Source: JAGXTF01 sp044224315 (GTDB taxonomy: Bacteria; Bacteroidota; Bacteroidia; NS11-12g; UBA955). From it: a stretch of 64,000 nt of DNA. The notes under the pieces were generated by a model. It saw only the letters and a program-made list of their open reading frames with translations. It was not told the DNA's origin and did no database searches. How positions within the stretch are numbered: position 1 is the stretch's first letter; each line of letters begins with the position of its first letter. The stretch is taken from assembly GCA_044224315.1 (NCBI GenBank), contig JBGAKR010000003.1, positions 372,001-436,000 of the forward strand, read 5' to 3'. This document shows, in pieces, positions 17,078-25,981 of the stretch. The position numbers and the translations under genes are program-made.

Positions 17078-18183
17078 TATTTGGCCCGTTTATAGTGTTT
17101 CTCTTTAATGTTGTTGCCGTCATCATCGTACCAGATGCGCATTAGCAATTTTCCATTCTGGTCGTAAAATTTCCACTCACCCACCATGGTACCCTGTTCA
17201 TAATTGCCTTGGCGGTGTTGGTAATGGGTAAACATGCCATACTGCCAAAATCCATCAGGTTGTCCGTCGGTGTAATTGCCAATCACATCAATACCGCGGG
17301 TTTGGGTAAATAGATGAGCATCGCCTTTGTGTTTTTTTCTACCTACAGATATGGCTTCGTTTTTGGATTTCCACTCTTTGTATTCCCCATTCAATTTTCC
17401 GTACCTCCAGGTCGACATTTTCAGCGTATCGCCCGAAATGTCATAATCTATTGAAATCCCGGATTTAATGCCGTTATCATAGTTTTCCTCCAAAATAAGG
17501 GTACAGGTAATTTCGTTCCAGATGCGGCGAATGCTGTCCATTTTGCCATTTTTATAGTAGCTTTCTTCTGCAGCACAACCACTTTTATGAAATCTGTAAT
17601 ACCGTCCATTGCGCACACCCATATTATACACACATTCGTATCGCAAAACCGAATCGGGGTAATAGGCAAAAACTTCACCATCGGGCAGGTCGTTTACAAA
17701 ATTAGATATTTGCTCGGGAGCTCCATTGCCATACCAGGTAAGTGAACGGCCGTGGCGAATGCCTTTGCTATAAGTGTTTTTATAACGCACATTGCCATTT
17801 ACATAGTACCCTATAATTTCACCATCGAGTTGATTATCCAGAAAATAACCTTCTGATTCTTTGGCTCCGGTGGGATAACGGTACAGAAATGGTCCGCTCT
17901 TTACGCCTGCAGTCCAGGTAATGAGGGTCACTGTAACCCCTTCTTCAGTAAGTTCTTTGTATTCGCCATCTTTCAGCCCGTCCTTCCAGCTAAACATTTC
18001 GTTTACCCTTTTATTTTCCCAATAGGTAAGCGATATTCCGGTATAGGGTTTACCCTTATAAAAGGCCATTCCATTGTTAATTTCCAGGGCGTCGTGCTTT
18101 ATTTTAGGCACCTTGGAACCCTCAGTCTGGGCAAGGGAACTGGCGGAAATGATGGCAATTAAAACGAAAAATATGCTGCGCAT
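17077..18183 (-). CDS. Secreted MORN/YwqK-like repeat protein
   Basis: 368 aa with signal peptide (RSIFFVLIAIISASSLAQ). The rest is a run of about 10-12 MORN-2 type repeats with the pattern YxNGxxxGxxxxYYxxG (for example GEIIGYYVNGNVRYKNTYSKG, GRYYRFHKSGCAAEESYYKNG). Such proteins are often annotated 'toxin-antitoxin system YwqK family antitoxin', but no toxin gene is adjacent and the signal peptide argues for an exported role. A longer in-frame start at 18246 is rejected because a TAATTTTG box lies at 18199-18206, 15 nt before this ATG. Confidence 0.8.
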   Translation of the reverse strand: MRSIFFVLIAIISASSLAQTEGSKVPKIKHDALEINNGMAFYKGKPYTGISLTYWENKRVNEMFSWKDGLKDGEYKELTEEGVTVTLITWTAGVKSGPFLYRYPTGAKESEGYFLDNQLDGEIIGYYVNGNVRYKNTYSKGIRHGRSLTWYGNGAPEQISNFVNDLPDGEVFAYYPDSVLRYECVYNMGVRNGRYYRFHKSGCAAEESYYKNGKMDSIRRIWNEITCTLILEENYDNGIKSGISIDYDISGDTLKMSTWRYGKLNGEYKEWKSKNEAISVGRKKHKGDAHLFTQTRGIDVIGNYTDGQPDGFWQYGMFTHYQHRQGNYEQGTMVGEWKFYDQNGKLLMRIWYDDDGNNIKEKHYKRAK

Positions 18184-18198
18184 GTTAAAAAAACTTTT

Positions 18199-18206
18199 CA
18201 AAATTA
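18199..18206 (-). promoter_or_regulatory. -7 box TAATTTTG for the MORN-repeat gene
   Basis: Exact match, 15 nt from the ATG at 18183; part of a divergent promoter pair with 18218-18225. Confidence 0.55.
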
Positions 18207-18217
18207 GTGCCGCAGCG

Positions 18218-18225
18218 TAGCTTTG
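18218..18225 (+). promoter_or_regulatory. -7 box TAGCTTTG for the mmcQ-ppi unit
   Basis: Exact TAnnTTTG match, 19 nt before the ATG at 18245. Confidence 0.55.
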
Positions 18226-18244
18226 CCAGTCGTTTTTTACCCAC

Positions 18245-18592
18245 ATGTATTTCGATATTGTACAGAACTATTGCATGTCCAAGCCACTGACAACGGAAGA
18301 ATTCCCGTTCGACAGTGAAACCATTGTATGGAAAGTGGCAGGAAAAATGTTCTGTTTGGGCAATGTGAGCAACTTTGAGAGTTTGAATCTGAAGTGCGAC
18401 CCTGAAAGAGCAATCGAGTTGCGCGAAAATTATGCGCAAATAACACCGGGGTATCATATGAACAAAACGATGTGGAACACTGTATTATTGGATGGGCTGA
18501 GTGAGAAATTTATTTTTGAGCTGATCGATCATTCCTACGAACAGGTGGTACAGAAATTGCCTAAAAAACTAAAAGAACAAATAATTGTATAA
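18245..18592 (+). CDS. MmcQ/YjbR-family protein
   Basis: 115 aa, typical family length. Starts with FDIVQNYCMSKPLTTEEFPFD, continues VWKVAGKMFCLGN, LNLKCDPERAIELRENY, ITPGYHMNKTMWNTVLLDG and ends with a helical SYEQVVQKLPKKLKE. The family has a double-wing fold and is called putative DNA-binding; its role is unknown. The stop codon directly abuts the ATG of the peptidyl-prolyl isomerase gene (18592/18593), so they are one operon, although no functional link is obvious. Confidence 0.9.
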   Translation: MYFDIVQNYCMSKPLTTEEFPFDSETIVWKVAGKMFCLGNVSNFESLNLKCDPERAIELRENYAQITPGYHMNKTMWNTVLLDGLSEKFIFELIDHSYEQVVQKLPKKLKEQIIV

Positions 18593-20167
18593 ATGAAGCG
18601 TATTCTCATCATCTCTCTTGCTGTGCTGCTTTGCCTGCCAGCTTTTGCCCAGGGAGCCAAAAAAGCAAAGAAAGTAAAACCACCTAAGCCCACCAAAATC
18701 GAAAAAGTGCGTGCCGGCAATTTGCCAGCCCGTATTGTGTATGAAGCAGGCAAGGGCAAAAAAGCGCAAACAATCAATAAACTATACATAGTGGAGCCCT
18801 ATTACAGCAAATTTGAAGATGGCATTTACGCCGAATTCAATACCGACAGCGGAAAAATCATCTGCAAATTATTTTTCGACAAAGTACCCCTGACCGTATG
18901 CAATTTTATTGCCCTGGCCGAAGGTACAATGCCAAACACAGCGCGCAAAACCGGTGAGCCTTTCTACGACAATCTTAAATTTCATCGTGTAATCAGCAAA
19001 GCAAACGGCGATGGCCAGGACTTTATGATTCAAGGCGGTGATCCAATGGGCAATGGCAGTGGTGGACCGGGTTATCAGTTCGAAGACGAATTCCATGCAA
19101 GCCTTATCCATGATGTGCCAGGTACTTTAAGTATGGCAAACTCGGGCCCTGCCACCAACGGAAGCCAGTTTTTTATTACCCATGTTCCAACCCCATGGCT
19201 CGATTTCAAACACAGCGTTTTTGGCCGCGTTGTTGAAGGCATGGATGTGGTAAACAAAACCCGCACAAACAATGTAATGCACAGTGTACGCATTATCCGC
19301 AAAGGCAATGCTGCACTTGATTTTAATGCAGATAGTACTGCTTTTGCTTCGCTGCGCGAATCATTGAAAAAGCAGCAGGATTTTGCAAATTTCAATGACG
19401 AAGTATTAAAACGTTATCCCACAGCTCAAAAAACTGCTTCGGGATTATACTATGTGGTAAAAACCGAAGGCACTGGTAAAACCCCGGTTGAGGGTTCGGA
19501 TATGGTTATGAATATTGTAGGGACTCTTGCCAATGGCAGGGAGTTTGACAATAGTAAAAAAAGCGGAGGTCCGGTAACCCTCAATACTTCCCAAATTGGA
19601 GGAGTACCCGGTTTGGTTGAGGGTATGGCCCTGATGAAAGAAGGTAGTTCTTACACCTTCATTATTCCCTCTACACTTGCTTTCGGCAAACGCGGTGCGG
19701 GCGCTGAAATTCCTCCTTCCTCTACCCTCATTTTTGATGTAGATCTGATTGCGGTAAAAGAACCCAAACAAATTGACGGCAAACTTGATTTTGCAACCGA
19801 TGCAATGGAAGTGATGAAAAAATATCCCACTGCCAAAGCTACTTCTACAGGTTTGTGGTATGTAGTAGAAAAAGAAGGAACAGGTGCTCCTGCAAAAGCC
19901 GGTGCAACTGTTAGAGTTCATTATAAAGGTATGCTGGTAGACGGCAGCACTTTCGACAGTTCGTATGGCGGACAGCCCCTGGAATTTAAATTGGGAGTTG
20001 GAAATGTAATTGCGGGTTGGGATGAAGGTATTGCCCTGATGAAGGTAGGTGCCAAATACAAACTCATTATCCCCTCCAAGTTGGGTTACGGACCCAGTGG
20101 TTACCCACCTGTAATACCAGGCGGAGCAACCCTGGTTTTTGAAACCGAGCTAGTGGAAGTAAAATAA
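18593..20167 (+). CDS. Exported cyclophilin-FKBP-FKBP fusion (dual-family peptidyl-prolyl isomerase)
   Basis: 524 aa. Signal peptide 1-19 (LLCLPAFAQ), a Lys-rich linker, a cyclophilin domain at about 75-240 (KFHRVI, FMIQGGDPMGNGSGGPGY, GTLSMANSGPATNGSQFFIT, HSVFGRVVEGMDVV), FKBP domain 1 at about 284-390 and FKBP domain 2 at about 416-524. Domain 2 has the canonical VRVHYKGMLVDGSTFDSS and IAGWDEGIALMKVG residues. Domain 1 lacks the active-site Tyr (NIVGTLANG) and the pocket Trp (GVPGLVEG), so it may be a chaperone or scaffold domain. Expected to fold proteins in the periplasm. Second gene of an operon with mmcQ; followed by a strong terminator. Confidence 0.92.
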   Translation: MKRILIISLAVLLCLPAFAQGAKKAKKVKPPKPTKIEKVRAGNLPARIVYEAGKGKKAQTINKLYIVEPYYSKFEDGIYAEFNTDSGKIICKLFFDKVPLTVCNFIALAEGTMPNTARKTGEPFYDNLKFHRVISKANGDGQDFMIQGGDPMGNGSGGPGYQFEDEFHASLIHDVPGTLSMANSGPATNGSQFFITHVPTPWLDFKHSVFGRVVEGMDVVNKTRTNNVMHSVRIIRKGNAALDFNADSTAFASLRESLKKQQDFANFNDEVLKRYPTAQKTASGLYYVVKTEGTGKTPVEGSDMVMNIVGTLANGREFDNSKKSGGPVTLNTSQIGGVPGLVEGMALMKEGSSYTFIIPSTLAFGKRGAGAEIPPSSTLIFDVDLIAVKEPKQIDGKLDFATDAMEVMKKYPTAKATSTGLWYVVEKEGTGAPAKAGATVRVHYKGMLVDGSTFDSSYGGQPLEFKLGVGNVIAGWDEGIALMKVGAKYKLIIPSKLGYGPSGYPPVIPGGATLVFETELVEVK

Positions 20168-20181
20168 TTTTAATTCCCCAG

Positions 20182-20213
20182 AAAAAAGCTGCTCTTAAGG
20201 CAGCTTTTTTTTT
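20182..20213 (+). terminator. Intrinsic terminator after the PPIase gene
   Basis: AAAAAAGCTGC pairs with GCAGCTTTTTT around TCTTAAG, followed by a run of nine T in all. Begins 14 nt after the stop codon. Confidence 0.88.
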
Positions 20214-20252
20214 GCAATTCATTTACCAGGATTAAATACAGAATAAAACTAT

Positions 20253-20260
20253 TAATTTTG
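20253..20260 (+). promoter_or_regulatory. -7 box TAATTTTG, 4 nt before ATG
   Basis: Exact match; the spacer to the ATG at 20265 is AAAC. Confidence 0.6.
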
Positions 20261-20264
20261 AAAC

Positions 20265-20783
20265 ATGCCAACCCAAACGGATGCCTCTATTTTGGCGGAA
20301 CTAAAAAATTCTGAAGCTGAGTTAATCGAGCTGTTATTAACTGTTAATGAAGATCAGGCGGAATTGAAACCGGGACCTGAAAAATGGAGTATACTTGAAA
20401 TAATTGAGCATATTAATATCACCGATAAGTCCTCTTATATTTCTATGTTGCGGCCTTCCGATCCGCCGACAGCCGAAGAACTGGCTGAAAAGGAAATAAG
20501 GTTCGACAGGCTTGCCAATGCCGAAAATTTATCGCTAATAGCTCCAAGCACCGCCGAGCCAAAGGGTAAATTTAAAACCCTGCACGAAGCCATCGATAAT
20601 TTCAAAGCCACACGCCAAAAACTCTATGAATTTGCCGGTCAAAACGACCTTAATTCCCTGGCAATAGGATTTGAACATCCCCGACTTGGATTTCTCACCC
20701 GCAGCCAATGGTTGAGGTTTGATACCTGGCATGCGCGGCACCATGCAAAGCAAGTGAGAAGAAATTTAGAGTTTAGGGGTTAG
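20265..20783 (+). CDS. DinB-superfamily protein
   Basis: 172 aa. The helix-bundle pattern of the DinB/YfiT superfamily is visible: LKPGPEKWSILEIIEHINITDKSSY with a metal-type histidine, and the C-terminal block FDTWHARHHAKQVRR carrying the other histidines. Probably a metal-dependent transferase or hydrolase; substrate unknown. Only distantly similar to the 4451-4981 protein. The ATG is 4 nt after a TAATTTTG box. The last codons (LEFRG) are written in a TTTAGAG-type heptad repeat that continues past the stop, so the array has reached into the coding end. Confidence 0.82.
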   Translation: MPTQTDASILAELKNSEAELIELLLTVNEDQAELKPGPEKWSILEIIEHINITDKSSYISMLRPSDPPTAEELAEKEIRFDRLANAENLSLIAPSTAEPKGKFKTLHEAIDNFKATRQKLYEFAGQNDLNSLAIGFEHPRLGFLTRSQWLRFDTWHARHHAKQVRRNLEFRG

Positions 20784-20970
20784 AGTTTAGAGTTTTAACA
20801 GCCATTTAACGGAGCTGGACGCGGGGGATAATCAGAGGCACAAGTTTTGTCATCCAAATTCGAGACTATACATTAAACTTTAATCCCGCCCATATAGGTC
20901 GGGCAAGCATTGAACACTAACTAATCGGCTGCCTGGCTGTTACATTCTACATTTTGCATTTTACATTTAA
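20764..20970. repeat. Heptad arrays between the DinB and pyrG genes
   Basis: 20764-20805 reads TTTAGAG, TTTAGGG, GTTAGAG, TTTAGAG, TTTTAAC, AGCCATT. 20938-20970 reads TACATTC, TACATTT, TGCATTT, TACATTT. Between them is an imperfect inverted repeat around CCCGCCCATATAGGTCGGGC (20885-20905). No gene seen. Confidence 0.65.
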
Positions 20971-21027
20971 ATTCTGATGTTGAAAACTACGGCACTACTT
21001 TATTTCCAATACCCTCTATTTTTAAGC

Positions 21028-21035
21028 TATCTTTG
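21028..21035 (+). promoter_or_regulatory. pyrG -7 box TATCTTTG
   Basis: Exact match followed by CACCCC. It predicts a leader of about 30 nt before the ATG at 21074, which contains the hairpin at 21047-21065. Confidence 0.6.
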
Positions 21036-21046
21036 CACCCCGTAAC

Positions 21047-21065
21047 GTTCTGATTTAAACAGAAC
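21047..21065 (+). promoter_or_regulatory. Hairpin in the pyrG leader
   Basis: GTTCTG and CAGAAC are perfectly complementary around ATTTAAA, ending 8 nt before the pyrG ATG. It could affect ribosome access; no U-run follows, so it is not a classic attenuator. Confidence 0.4.
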
Positions 21066-21073
21066 ATTTCTTT

Positions 21074-22681
21074 ATGAAAAAGGCCAAATACGTTTTTGTT
21101 ACGGGAGGGGTTACATCATCCCTGGGGAAAGGAATCATCGCTGCTTCACTTGCCAAATTGCTCCAATCCAGAGGATACTCTGTTACCATCCAAAAATTTG
21201 ATCCCTACATCAATGTAGATCCCGGAACGCTAAATCCGTACGAACATGGTGAATGCTATGTAACTGATGATGGAGCTGAAACGGATTTGGACCTTGGGCA
21301 TTACGAACGCTTTTTAAATGTTCCTACTTCACAGGCCAATAACGTAACCACTGGAAGGGTTTACCAAACTGTAATTGAAAACGAACGCAGAGGCGATTAC
21401 CTGGGCAAAACTGTGCAGGTAATTCCGCATATTACCGATGAAATTAAGCGTAGAATGAAAATTCTCGGTGAAAGCGGTGAGTATGATATTGTGATTACTG
21501 AAATTGGCGGAACTGTAGGGGATATTGAATCGCTGCCCTATGTAGAAAGTATGCGCCAATTGATGTGGGAAATGGGCGATGACAATGCCATTGTAATTCA
21601 CCTTACATTGGTGCCCTACCTCAAAGCTGCAGGTGAACTCAAAACCAAACCCACCCAGCACAGCGTTAAAAACTTACTTGAACTGGGGGTACAACCCGAT
21701 ATACTGGTATGCCGCACAGAGCATAACCTCAACCATGATCTGCGTCGTAAAATTGCCTTGTTTTGCAATCTGCAATTCAATTCGGTAATCGAAAGTATGG
21801 ATGTAAAAACCATTTACGAGGTACCTATGGAAATGCTGAAAGAGAAATTGGACAAAGTGGTTTTGGCTAAATTGAAACTCAGTACCAAAAATGAGCCTGA
21901 ATTAGACTCATGGCGCGATTTTCTTTTCAGACTCGAACATCCGAAAAGTGAAGTAAATATTGCCCTTGTAGGTAAATATGTAGAATTGCCCGATGCCTAT
22001 AAATCCATTAATGAGGCATTTATACATGCCGGTGCGGCCAATGAGTGCAGGGTAAAAGTAACTTACATTCACAGCGAATTAATAACTGATGCCAACGTGC
22101 ATAATAAGCTTGCCGGCTTTGATGGAATTTTGGTAGCCCCAGGTTTTGGCAGCAGGGGTATTGATGGTAAACTATATGCTGTACAATATGCGCGTGAAAA
22201 CAATGTTCCATTCTTTGGTATTTGTTTGGGAATGCAATGCTCCGTTATAGAGTTTGCACGCAATGTAATTGGCTTGCGCAGCGCACATAGCAGCGAAATG
22301 GACCCGCATACTTCCGATGCTGTAATAGACCTGATGGAAGAACAAAAGCAGATTTCTCATAAAGGAGGTACCATGCGTTTAGGTGCTTATACCTGCAACC
22401 TGCAAAAAGGTTCCAATGCATTAAAAGCTTACGGCAAAGGCACTATTCACGAACGCCACCGCCATCGTTATGAGTTTAATAATAAATACAAACAAAGGTT
22501 TGAAGATGCAGGCATGATTATTACCGGTACTAATCCGGAAACAGGATTAGGTGAAATTGTAGAAATACCCAAACACAAATGGTTTGTAGGTGTACAATTC
22601 CACCCCGAACTTAAGAGTACTGTGGCCAATCCGCATCCATTGTTTGTGCGCTTTGTAAAAGCGGCAATGGACAATCATTAA
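21074..22681 (+). CDS. pyrG: CTP synthase
   Basis: Makes CTP from UTP, ATP and glutamine; 535 aa, full length. The N-terminal amidoligase domain starts FVTGGVTSSLGKGIIAASLAK (ATP loop), with KFDPYINVDPGTLNPYEHGE and TEIGGTVGDIES. The C-terminal class I glutaminase has the oxyanion/Cys block FFGICLGMQCSVIEFARN and the His/Glu pair in VGVQFHPELKS. Single gene with its own promoter; its terminator overlaps the end of convergent ppk1. Confidence 0.98.
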   Translation: MKKAKYVFVTGGVTSSLGKGIIAASLAKLLQSRGYSVTIQKFDPYINVDPGTLNPYEHGECYVTDDGAETDLDLGHYERFLNVPTSQANNVTTGRVYQTVIENERRGDYLGKTVQVIPHITDEIKRRMKILGESGEYDIVITEIGGTVGDIESLPYVESMRQLMWEMGDDNAIVIHLTLVPYLKAAGELKTKPTQHSVKNLLELGVQPDILVCRTEHNLNHDLRRKIALFCNLQFNSVIESMDVKTIYEVPMEMLKEKLDKVVLAKLKLSTKNEPELDSWRDFLFRLEHPKSEVNIALVGKYVELPDAYKSINEAFIHAGAANECRVKVTYIHSELITDANVHNKLAGFDGILVAPGFGSRGIDGKLYAVQYARENNVPFFGICLGMQCSVIEFARNVIGLRSAHSSEMDPHTSDAVIDLMEEQKQISHKGGTMRLGAYTCNLQKGSNALKAYGKGTIHERHRHRYEFNNKYKQRFEDAGMIITGTNPETGLGEIVEIPKHKWFVGVQFHPELKSTVANPHPLFVRFVKAAMDNH

Positions 22682-22704
22682 TTTAAATAATACTAAAAAA
22701 TAAA

Positions 22705-24909
22705 TCAGGAACGCTTGCTTTTAGCAGGCGTTTTTTTCTTGCCCGTAGAAGCTTTTGATTTCTTTTTTGCTTTTATTTCAGTAGCAATTATTTGTTTCAG
22801 TTTTTGTTCTTTTTCAGAAATTCTGTAATCGCGCAATAAATGGTAGAAAGCCTCCTGGCTGCGCACCTTGGCTACCCCTGCTCTGGAGATTTCAAACTCA
22901 TTGGACATAGATTTTTCCAAAATACGCGCTTTAATATTATCGTTTAATTGACACTCGAGCATGGCTATTAATTGCTCTTTATATGCCCTGTCTTGGATAG
23001 GAACAGTTACTTCTATTCGATATTCAATATTGCGCTGCATAAGGTCGGCACTGCCAATAAAAATCTCCGGATTGCCATTGTTGTAAAAATAAAATACACG
23101 GCTATGTTCCAAATATTTATCAATAATACTCACTGCACGAATATTTTTTTCGTAACCTGTAAGTGGTAAACAAAAAATACCCCGCACAATTAAATCTACC
23201 TGCACACCTGCCTGGGCCGCTTTGTAAATGGCTAAGCACATTTCTTCATCTACCAGGCTATTGATTTTAATAATCACACGTGCTTTTAATCCCAATTTTG
23301 CATTTTGAATTTCCTGGTTCAGGTGTTTTAAAAAATTTATGCGGGTATTGATTGGGCTTACCCACAGGGTTTTAGGAATAAATTTTTCAGGTCTGAAATT
23401 CTTTATCATTTCAAATACCTGCAAGCATTCCTCCCCTATTTTTTTGCGGGCTGTAAGCAATGCATAATCGCAGTATAAGCGGGCAGTATCTTCATTAAAA
23501 TTACCTGTACCAATATGCACTATATGCGAAGTTTCGAAATTTCTTCTTCTCGAAATTACAATTAGTTTGCTATGCACTTTAAAATCGGGCACACCATACA
23601 GTACTTCGGCACCCTCGTCTTTCAACCGGTCGGCCCAATACATGTTGTGTTCTTCCATAAAACGGGCACGTAATTCCATTACAACGGTAACCTTTTTGCC
23701 ATTGTGCACTGCATTTATCAACGCTTCTGCAATGCTGCTGTTTTCAGCCACCCTGTACAACGAGATATGAATGGCAAAAACACTGGGATCGATGGCCGCT
23801 TCGCGCAGCAAACGGATGATATAATCAAAGGGTTGGTAGGGATAAGACAGCAAAATATCATGTCGTTCTATAAGATTTAACATAGAATTTGCATTGTCTA
23901 TTTCCTTAATGCGATGCGGGGTTATATGCGGATAGCGGAGCTCTTTGCTTCCCACCGATGGAAATTTAATAAAGTCGCGGAAATTGTGGTATTTCCCGCC
24001 AGGAATTACGCCCTCTTTATCAATATTTAATTTTCGAATTAGAAAATGCAATAAATCCTGGGGTATTTGCTGGTCGTACAAAAATCTTGTTGGGGCTCCG
24101 GTTTTGCGCTGCTTCAGGCTTTTTTCCAATTTTTCCGGCATGGGTATTTCTAACTCTGCATCTATATCCAATTCGGCATCCCGGGTAATTTTAATGGTAT
24201 GTGCAGTAAATGTATCAAAATCCAGGCTTTTAAATAATACATCCAATGAGCAACGTATGATATCATCCAACAAAATGATTTTTGTAACCGAACCCGTGCC
24301 GGGCAAGGTATAAAACCTGCCTAAACTGCGCGCTGGGATACCCACTATGGCGTATTTTACTTCGCCAGATTGGGCATTGCTGAGGCGAATGGCCAGGTAA
24401 ATATTTCCATCTTTCAACGCAGGAATTGGCGATGCTTCATCCAGCATCACCGGAAATAGTTTTTGCGTTACCACGTGCGAAAAATGGCTTCTTACGCTGC
24501 GGTATTCCGATTCGCTAAGACTATTTTCATCTACCAGCACAATGTTGTTTTTGGCCAGTTCGGGTATGATTTGTTTCTGGTAAATGGTGTCAAATAATTT
24601 TTGTTGTTCCAGCACAGTATCACGAATATCTTCAAGCAGAGCTTTGGCTTTTTTGCGTTCTTCTGCGGCAAATTTTTTAAATTGGGCAATGCGGCGCACA
24701 CCGGCTACACGCACCCTAAAAAATTCATCCAGGTTATTGGAAAAAATACCCAGAAATTTAATTCGTTCTTCGAGTGGAACCTCACTGCTGCCTGCTTCCT
24801 GGAGCACCCGCGCGTTGAAAGACAACCAGCTCAATTCGCGGTTTATTAAATCGGATTTGGTTATTCCTTTTTTGCTTCCTGCTTTTTTCTGCTTGCTTTT
24901 TTTATTCAT
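22705..24909 (-). CDS. ppk1: Polyphosphate kinase 1
   Basis: 734 aa. Reversibly transfers the gamma-phosphate of ATP to long-chain polyphosphate. N-terminal domain INRELSWLSFNARVLQEA, then NNLDEFFRVRVAG; the phosphorylated histidine is in FKVHSKLIVISRR and the second catalytic histidine in YLEHSRVFYFYNNGNPEIFIGSADLMQRN. The C-terminus ends in a Lys/Ser-rich tail (KAKKKSKASTGKKKTPAKSKRS), and the N-terminus is also Lys-rich. Its start overlaps the end of the endonuclease/phosphatase gene by 8 nt. The last codons contain the pyrG terminator hairpin. Confidence 0.96.
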   Translation of the reverse strand: MNKKSKQKKAGSKKGITKSDLINRELSWLSFNARVLQEAGSSEVPLEERIKFLGIFSNNLDEFFRVRVAGVRRIAQFKKFAAEERKKAKALLEDIRDTVLEQQKLFDTIYQKQIIPELAKNNIVLVDENSLSESEYRSVRSHFSHVVTQKLFPVMLDEASPIPALKDGNIYLAIRLSNAQSGEVKYAIVGIPARSLGRFYTLPGTGSVTKIILLDDIIRCSLDVLFKSLDFDTFTAHTIKITRDAELDIDAELEIPMPEKLEKSLKQRKTGAPTRFLYDQQIPQDLLHFLIRKLNIDKEGVIPGGKYHNFRDFIKFPSVGSKELRYPHITPHRIKEIDNANSMLNLIERHDILLSYPYQPFDYIIRLLREAAIDPSVFAIHISLYRVAENSSIAEALINAVHNGKKVTVVMELRARFMEEHNMYWADRLKDEGAEVLYGVPDFKVHSKLIVISRRRNFETSHIVHIGTGNFNEDTARLYCDYALLTARKKIGEECLQVFEMIKNFRPEKFIPKTLWVSPINTRINFLKHLNQEIQNAKLGLKARVIIKINSLVDEEMCLAIYKAAQAGVQVDLIVRGIFCLPLTGYEKNIRAVSIIDKYLEHSRVFYFYNNGNPEIFIGSADLMQRNIEYRIEVTVPIQDRAYKEQLIAMLECQLNDNIKARILEKSMSNEFEISRAGVAKVRSQEAFYHLLRDYRISEKEQKLKQIIATEIKAKKKSKASTGKKKTPAKSKRS
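22710..22737 (+). terminator. pyrG terminator embedded in the 3' end of ppk1
   Basis: AACGC-TTGCT pairs with AGCA-GGCGTT around a short T-rich loop and is followed by a seven-T run on the plus strand. It begins 29 nt after the pyrG stop and lies inside the last codons of the convergent ppk1 gene. Confidence 0.75.
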
Positions 24910-25957
24910 ACATCAATTCTGCAAACACCGGAAAATGGTCGCTGTATCCGTTCAGATAATCTTTGCCACCATAGGTACGGAAGGGAGATCCGGCAAACTT
25001 CCCTCCTTTTTGTTTCAGCCAATCCGGGGCAAATATTTGCAGGCTGTAATGCCTGAAATTTACATGCGGAGCCCCTTCGGAATGCCAAATATTTTTCGAA
25101 ACAATAATCTGATCAAATAAATCCCAGCCTTTGCCATGCTTTAAACTTCCTCCCTGTTTTACATTTAAAAGTGCCGATATGTTGTACAAATTGCAATTGG
25201 CATTTTTACCGGGCCTGCAGGTTTCAAGCACATTGCGAACGCTGCTATCCCAGGGGTTATCGTTAAAATCGCCCGTAATTATTACGGTTTTTTCATTGAG
25301 GTTTTTGTTTATAATAAATTGTTTTAAAGTATTTGCCGCCTGTTTTCTTTTTTCACCAGAAATTTCTTTTCCTTCCCGTCTGGACGGCCAGTGATTCACA
25401 AAATAATGCAGCGTGTCGGCCGTTTTTTTCAGTAATACTTGTATATACAATATATCGCGGGTTTTATCATTTTCGGGTAATTCTACGGCAATTTTTTCGC
25501 TATGAATAACGCTAACTTTATCTTTTTTATAAATAAAACCAGCATCAATTCCGCGTTCATCGGGCGAGTCGTAGTGTACCACCCCATATTTGGCAGACTT
25601 TAACTGATTATTATTAACCAAATCGTCCAATACGCCTTTGTTTTCAACCTCGCAAACGCCCAGTGCATCGGGATTTATTTCATTGATTACCCTGGCCAGA
25701 TTATTCAGTTTATTCTTATACCGTTCTTTGGTCCAATGGTTGGCCCCATTTGGGGTAAAGTCGTCATCGTTATAGCTATCATCCCGGGTATCAAAAAGAT
25801 TCTCAAGGTTCCAGAAACCAAATCTAAAACTGGAATCATTTACAACAGCTTTGGTTTTATCCGTACCTTCTGCAATGGCCGAGGTGCATTTAAACGAAAC
25901 TCCTGCAAAGGCTATAAATCCTAAAGTAATCCAAAAAAAAGAGTTGCCCCTGGCCAT
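24902..25957 (-). CDS. Exported endonuclease/exonuclease/phosphatase-family protein
   Basis: About 351 aa. N-terminal hydrophobic segment (FFWITLGFIAFAGVSFKC) that may be a lipoprotein signal. EEP-fold motifs: FGFWNLENLFD, INPDALGVCEVENKG (metal Glu), YFVNHWPSRREG, VIITGDFNDNPWD, LFDQIIVSKN and the terminal GYSDHFPVFAEL (catalytic His). Members cut nucleic acid or phosphodiester substrates; an extracytoplasmic nuclease is likely (inference). The ATG at 25957 is preferred to an in-frame one at 25981 because the TAAATTTG box at 25964-25971 lies between them. Overlaps ppk1 by 8 nt. Confidence 0.85.
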   Translation of the reverse strand: MARGNSFFWITLGFIAFAGVSFKCTSAIAEGTDKTKAVVNDSSFRFGFWNLENLFDTRDDSYNDDDFTPNGANHWTKERYKNKLNNLARVINEINPDALGVCEVENKGVLDDLVNNNQLKSAKYGVVHYDSPDERGIDAGFIYKKDKVSVIHSEKIAVELPENDKTRDILYIQVLLKKTADTLHYFVNHWPSRREGKEISGEKRKQAANTLKQFIINKNLNEKTVIITGDFNDNPWDSSVRNVLETCRPGKNANCNLYNISALLNVKQGGSLKHGKGWDLFDQIIVSKNIWHSEGAPHVNFRHYSLQIFAPDWLKQKGGKFAGSPFRTYGGKDYLNGYSDHFPVFAELMYE

Positions 25958-25963
25958 GCCCTG

Positions 25964-25971
25964 CAAATTTA
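25964..25971 (-). promoter_or_regulatory. -7 box TAAATTTG, 6 nt before ATG
   Basis: Exact match on the minus strand; it decides the start of the endonuclease-family gene at 25957. Confidence 0.55.
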
Positions 25972-25981
25972 AATTTCTCAT

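Noticed and set aside
17077..18183. Toxin-antitoxin module
   Set aside because: YwqK-like proteins are sometimes annotated as antitoxins, but there is no toxin next to it and it has a signal peptide.
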